Part shown: positions 22,551-25,518 of the stretch, piece by piece
Layout of the letters: each line of letters starts with the position of its first letter
Numbering within the stretch: position 1 is the stretch's first letter
Assembly: GCA_002482405.1 (NCBI GenBank)
Contig: DLFX01000259.1
Coordinates: 1,376-26,893 of the forward strand
Source of the DNA: Firmicutes bacterium UBA7709
GTDB taxonomy: Bacteria; Bacillota_A; Clostridia; Peptostreptococcales; Anaerovoracaceae
Direction of reading: 5' to 3'
Length of the DNA stretch: 25,518 nucleotides
Translations under genes and position numbers: made by a program
The notes under the pieces: model-generated
The model's input: only the letters and a program-made list of their open reading frames with translations
Databases searched by the model: none
What the model was told of the DNA's origin: nothing

Positions 22551-23534
22551 ATGAATGAAATCACGATAAAAGCCTATGCTAAAATTAACCTTTCTCTGGA
22601 CGTCCTGGGAAAACGGCCTGACGGATATCACGAGGTCCTGATGGTCATGGAGCAGGTCGACCTCTACGATACGGTAACGGTCGCGTGGCTGGAGGACGAG
22701 GGCGGTTCCATGGGGAGCGCTCCCGATGCAAGCCCCGGAATCAGCCTTTCGATAAATCTGCCCTATCTTCCAACCGACGGAAGAAATATTGCGTACAAAG
22801 CAGCGGAGCTCATGGCGGAACGATACGGCAGAAAAGCGGCAGAGGCTATGGCAAGGCAGCACGGCAAGGATGCAGCGGGCCGGATCCAGATAGAAATATT
22901 CAAAAGGATTCCTGTCGCCGCCGGGTTGGCCGGAGGAAGCGCCAATTGCGCCGCGGTGCTCCACGCATTGAACAGGCTCTGGGATCTGAAGCTCGACCTT
23001 GAAACACTGATGAGGATCGGCGTGAAGCTTGGCGCCGACGTTCCTTTCTGCCTGGCAGGACAGGCGGCGCTCAACAGGGCATTGGATCTGAACTCGGAGC
23101 CCCTGGCCGCGACCTGCGCCGTGGCCTCGGGAATCGGCGAGCGGCTGGAGCCGGCGCCGCCCATGAACGCGTGGGTGCTTTTATCCAAACCGTCCATCGG
23201 CGTTTCCACCGCTCAGGTCTACGGCGGACTCGATCTACGGGAGATTCGAGAGCACCCGGATACGGGAGAATTGGTCGCAGGATTAAGAGAAAGGAATTTT
23301 CTCAAAATTTCAAAAAATATGGTGAATGTACTTGAAAACTACAGCCTAAAAGAGTATCCTGTTATTGTGTATACAAAGAACAAGATTGTTACAGAGGGGA
23401 AGGCTTATCGGGCACTGATGAGCGGGAGCGGCCCTACCGTGTTTGGCTTGTATACCAGTAAAAGGAAGGGAACAGCGGCTTATTCGAAGCTGAAAACGCT
23501 GAATAAGGAAACCTTTCTTGTAAAAACATTATAA
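22551..23534 (+). CDS. ispE: 4-diphosphocytidyl-2-C-methyl-D-erythritol kinase
   Basis: A 327-residue GHMP kinase of the MEP isoprenoid pathway, phosphorylating the 2-hydroxyl of CDP-ME. Lys11 in KAYAKINLSL, the ATP loop PVAAGLAGGSANCAA and the catalytic Asp in KLGADVPF are present. It is longer than the usual 280-300 residues because of extra segments: after VTVAWLEDEG (about 48-58), around the Ala/Lys-rich GRKAAEAMARQHGKDAAG (about 90-107), and between PFCLAG and ASGIGERL, where about 16 residues are added. The GGSANCAA loop deviates from the common GGSSDAAA. AGGACC-like ribosome signal is weak. The GntR gene follows after 18 bases. Confidence 0.92.
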   Translation: MNEITIKAYAKINLSLDVLGKRPDGYHEVLMVMEQVDLYDTVTVAWLEDEGGSMGSAPDASPGISLSINLPYLPTDGRNIAYKAAELMAERYGRKAAEAMARQHGKDAAGRIQIEIFKRIPVAAGLAGGSANCAAVLHALNRLWDLKLDLETLMRIGVKLGADVPFCLAGQAALNRALDLNSEPLAATCAVASGIGERLEPAPPMNAWVLLSKPSIGVSTAQVYGGLDLREIREHPDTGELVAGLRERNFLKISKNMVNVLENYSLKEYPVIVYTKNKIVTEGKAYRALMSGSGPTVFGLYTSKRKGTAAYSKLKTLNKETFLVKTL

Positions 23535-23552
23535 CGCAGAAAGGATGCTGAT

Positions 23553-24215
23553 ATGCTGAATTTTGAAATTCAAAGTCATAGACCGTTGAGAGAAATTGTG
23601 TATGAGGAATTGAGAAGCCTCATTTTGACGGGAAAGATCAAGCCGGGGACCAGAATGATGGAAATCGAGCTTGCTGAAGATATGGGCGTCAGCCGTACAC
23701 CGATCCGGGAAGCTATCAGAAAGCTGGAAAAGGAAGGCCTCGTTGTCATCGAACCGAGAAAGGGCGCCTACGCTTCGGAAGTTTCCGTTAAGGATATGGA
23801 AGACATCCTCGAAGTCAGAGCCAATCTGGAAGGGCTTGCAGCCTATCTGGCCGCCGAGAGGATGACCGAGGCCGAAAAAAAGCTGTTGGACGAGACGAAG
23901 GAGCGGTTTAAACAGGCCGTGGCCGACGGCAACATGGCAGACATGATCGCTTATGATACGAAATTCCATCACATGATCGTGGAATCCAGCAGAAACAACC
24001 ACCTGATCCATATGGTAGAACAGCTTCAGGAGCTGGTTCTGAGATTCCGGTATATCTACTATAAAGACTTCAAGCGGGCGGAGGACATGATTCCCGAGCA
24101 TCAGCAGATCTGTGAGGAAATCGTAAACGGAAACGGGGCAAACGCAAGATTTGAAGCCTTCAATCACATTGACAAGCTAAAGGATATGATCATGCATGAC
24201 GCAAGCTTCCGGTGA
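23553..24215 (+). CDS. GntR-family regulator, FadR/FCD subfamily
   Basis: A 220-residue transcription factor. A winged helix fills residues 1 to about 76 (ELAEDMGVSRTPIREAIRKL), with the wing in GLVVIEPRKGAY. The C-terminal FCD ligand domain keeps the metal set Asp135, His139, His183 and His205, so it should bind a metal and a small carboxylate. AAAGGA lies before the ATG. It lies 18 bases after ispE and is probably co-transcribed with it, an association seen in other Clostridia. No operator could be assigned. Confidence 0.93.
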   Translation: MLNFEIQSHRPLREIVYEELRSLILTGKIKPGTRMMEIELAEDMGVSRTPIREAIRKLEKEGLVVIEPRKGAYASEVSVKDMEDILEVRANLEGLAAYLAAERMTEAEKKLLDETKERFKQAVADGNMADMIAYDTKFHHMIVESSRNNHLIHMVEQLQELVLRFRYIYYKDFKRAEDMIPEHQQICEEIVNGNGANARFEAFNHIDKLKDMIMHDASFR

Positions 24216-24343
24216 AAGAACCGCACAGGAAGATGGAATAAGGGCTAACCCTTGGATTTACAGGGATTGGTCCTTTTTATTTTCCTTTTCAGCGGAAAAG
24301 CCGGATAAAAAAGACGGAAGGCAAAAGATTCTAAAAATATTTA

Positions 24344-24372
24344 TTGACAAACTGAAAATGGTGGCATACAAT
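24344..24372 (+). promoter_or_regulatory. Strong promoter of cysK
   Basis: A consensus TTGACA (24344-24349) and TACAAT (24367-24372) are 17 bases apart. The leader to the ATG is about 50 bases, too short for a T-box or S-box. The rest of the 24216-24429 gap shows no clear structure. Confidence 0.8.
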
Positions 24373-24429
24373 AAAGAAAAACATAAAATCATATAGAAAT
24401 ACTATGATATAAACGAAAGGAGCTTAAAA

Positions 24430-25365
24430 ATGAGTAAAATAGCTAAAAATCTTACGGATCTGATCGGAAACACCCCATTGCTTGAACTGACAAATTACAA
24501 CAAGGCAAATGATCTGGGAGCAACAGTGATTGCCAAGCTGGAATACTTCAATCCACTGTCCAGCGTTAAGGACAGGATTGGATATGCCATGATCAAGGAC
24601 GCCGAGGACAGAGGGATTGTCAACAAGGACACCGTGATCATCGAACCCACCAGTGGAAATACTGGAATTGCCCTGGCCTTCGTGGCTGCGGCCAGAGGTT
24701 ACAAACTGATCATCACCTTGCCGGAAACCTTCAGCCTTGAGAGAAGGAACCTGATGAAAGCGCTGGGCGCGGAGCTGGTCCTTACTCCCGGACCGGAAGG
24801 AATGCCGGGCGCAATCAAAAAAGCGGAGGAGCTGGCGGCGCAAACGCCGAATTCCTTCATCCCGCAGCAGTTTGAGAACCCCGCAAATCCGGCGATTCAT
24901 AGAAAGACCACCGCAGAGGAGATCTGGAAGGATACCGACGGTAAAGTCGACATCTTCATCGCCGGCGTCGGCACAGGCGGAACCATTACCGGTGTTGGAG
25001 AAGTGTTGAAGAGCAAAAATCCTGATGTCAAGATCATCGCCGTGGAACCCTTTGATTCCCCGGTCTTATCCGGAGGGACAAAAGGGTCCCATAAGCTCCA
25101 GGGAATCGGAGCGGGTTTCGTCCCGGGGGTATTCAACAGAGAAGTCGTCGATGAGATCTTCAAGGTAAAAAATGACGAGGCCTTGGAAACCTCACGGACC
25201 CTTGCAAAGACGGAAGGCCTCTTAGTGGGCATTTCCTCCGGCGCCGCGGCGTTTGCGGCGACTGAGATCGCAAAGAGGCCCGAAAATAAGGGCAAGAACA
25301 TCGTAGTGCTGCTCCCGGATACCGGAGAAAGATATCTTTCCACCGAGCTCTTCCAGCAGCCATAG
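24430..25365 (+). CDS. cysK: O-acetylserine sulfhydrylase (cysteine synthase)
   Basis: A 311-residue fold-type II PLP enzyme making cysteine from O-acetylserine and sulfide. Lys47 in [11 protein letters not shown] is the Schiff-base lysine; [11 protein letters not shown] contacts substrate; [12 protein letters not shown] holds the PLP phosphate; GISSGAA and [12 protein letters not shown] complete the signature. Length and motifs match CysK rather than CBS or threonine synthase. AAAGGAG precedes the ATG, with a strong promoter of its own and a branched terminator after. No serine acetyltransferase gene lies within the window. Confidence 0.96.
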   Translation: MSKIAKNLTDLIGNTPLLELTNYNKANDLGATVIAKLEYFNPLSSVKDRIGYAMIKDAEDRGIVNKDTVIIEPTSGNTGIALAFVAAARGYKLIITLPETFSLERRNLMKALGAELVLTPGPEGMPGAIKKAEELAAQTPNSFIPQQFENPANPAIHRKTTAEEIWKDTDGKVDIFIAGVGTGGTITGVGEVLKSKNPDVKIIAVEPFDSPVLSGGTKGSHKLQGIGAGFVPGVFNREVVDEIFKVKNDEALETSRTLAKTEGLLVGISSGAAAFAATEIAKRPENKGKNIVVLLPDTGERYLSTELFQQP

Positions 25366-25400
25366 AGAGATAGTCTTTTCTACAAAGTTAATTTATCGCT

Positions 25401-25488
25401 AAAAGGCTGAATATATAAGTCGGAAATGACTTGAACACTTTTATCAAAAGTGTAAACGGAATTTATGGCTTTACATTCAGCCTTTTTT
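25401..25488 (+). terminator. Multibranched terminator after cysK
   Basis: AAAAGGCTGAAT (25401-25412) pairs over 12 bases with ATTCAGCCTTTT (25475-25486), followed by two more T. The enclosed region has two more hairpins: AAGTC/GACTT (25417-25432) and ACACTTTT/AAAAGTGT (25435-25453). A terminator with two side hairpins is unusual. Confidence 0.75.
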
Positions 25489-25518
25489 GCGCACCTAGAC
25501 CTGTTTGCAAAGCAACGT

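Noticed and set aside
24216..24343. Possible T-box or other riboswitch before cysK
   Set aside because: No T-box or S-box core is visible and the promoter at 24344-24372 lies downstream of this stretch.

Overview
The window looks like a chromosome segment from a Gram-positive anaerobe of the Eubacteriales (Clostridia), possibly near Anaerovoracaceae; that family guess is weak. Pointers are strong GGAGG-type ribosome sites, a spore photoproduct lyase relative, an MMPL exporter with a secreted partner and no outer-membrane component, an encoded CCA on the tRNA, and the tadA/ispE/GntR/cysK housekeeping layout. Three kinds of region alternate: housekeeping genes (about 17.2-25.5 kb), a sigma-54 catabolic locus (0.3-6.6 kb), and a more A+T-rich accessory stretch with gene decay (about 7.8-17 kb).

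Region 1 (1-6642): a gene tail, then a small orphan transcription unit (promoter, micro-ORFs, terminator). A minus-strand operon follows, read amidohydrolase (YtcJ type), APC-family permease, class I/II aminotransferase. Facing it is a sigma-54 enhancer-binding activator. The shared intergenic region holds a sigma-54 promoter with exact -24/-12 spacing pointing at the operon, a sigma-70 promoter pointing at the activator, and an 8-bp direct repeat that could be the activator's upstream site. The model is regulated uptake and breakdown of an amino-acid derivative.

Region 2 (6755-10495): a small zinc-ribbon protein and a LUD-domain protein meet tail to tail. Next is a TetR regulator with a palindromic operator inside its own promoter, followed by a chimeric ORF fusing the start of an ABC ATPase, a piece of FtsX-like permease and the end of a CDP-alcohol phosphatidyltransferase. 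A spore photoproduct lyase homologue has Ser where the family has its hydrogen-donor Cys. An IS200-type transposase fragment sits behind its terminator.

Region 3 (10510-17032): a TetR regulator diverges from an apparent operon of an MMPL exporter, a secreted coiled-coil protein and an ACMSD-like amidohydrolase. Downstream lies about 450 bases of gene-free DNA packed with hairpins and containing direct and inverted fragments of the neighbouring tRNA-Arg(CCT) gene.

Region 4 (17239-25518): a small Cys-rich protein, a beta-CASP-like metallo-hydrolase, CvpA, a conserved protein with a 13-residue repeat, tadA coupled to a membrane/secreted protein, ispE followed by an FCD-type GntR regulator, and cysK with a strong promoter and a branched terminator. 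I found no CRISPR array, phage module, rRNA or recognisable riboswitch.
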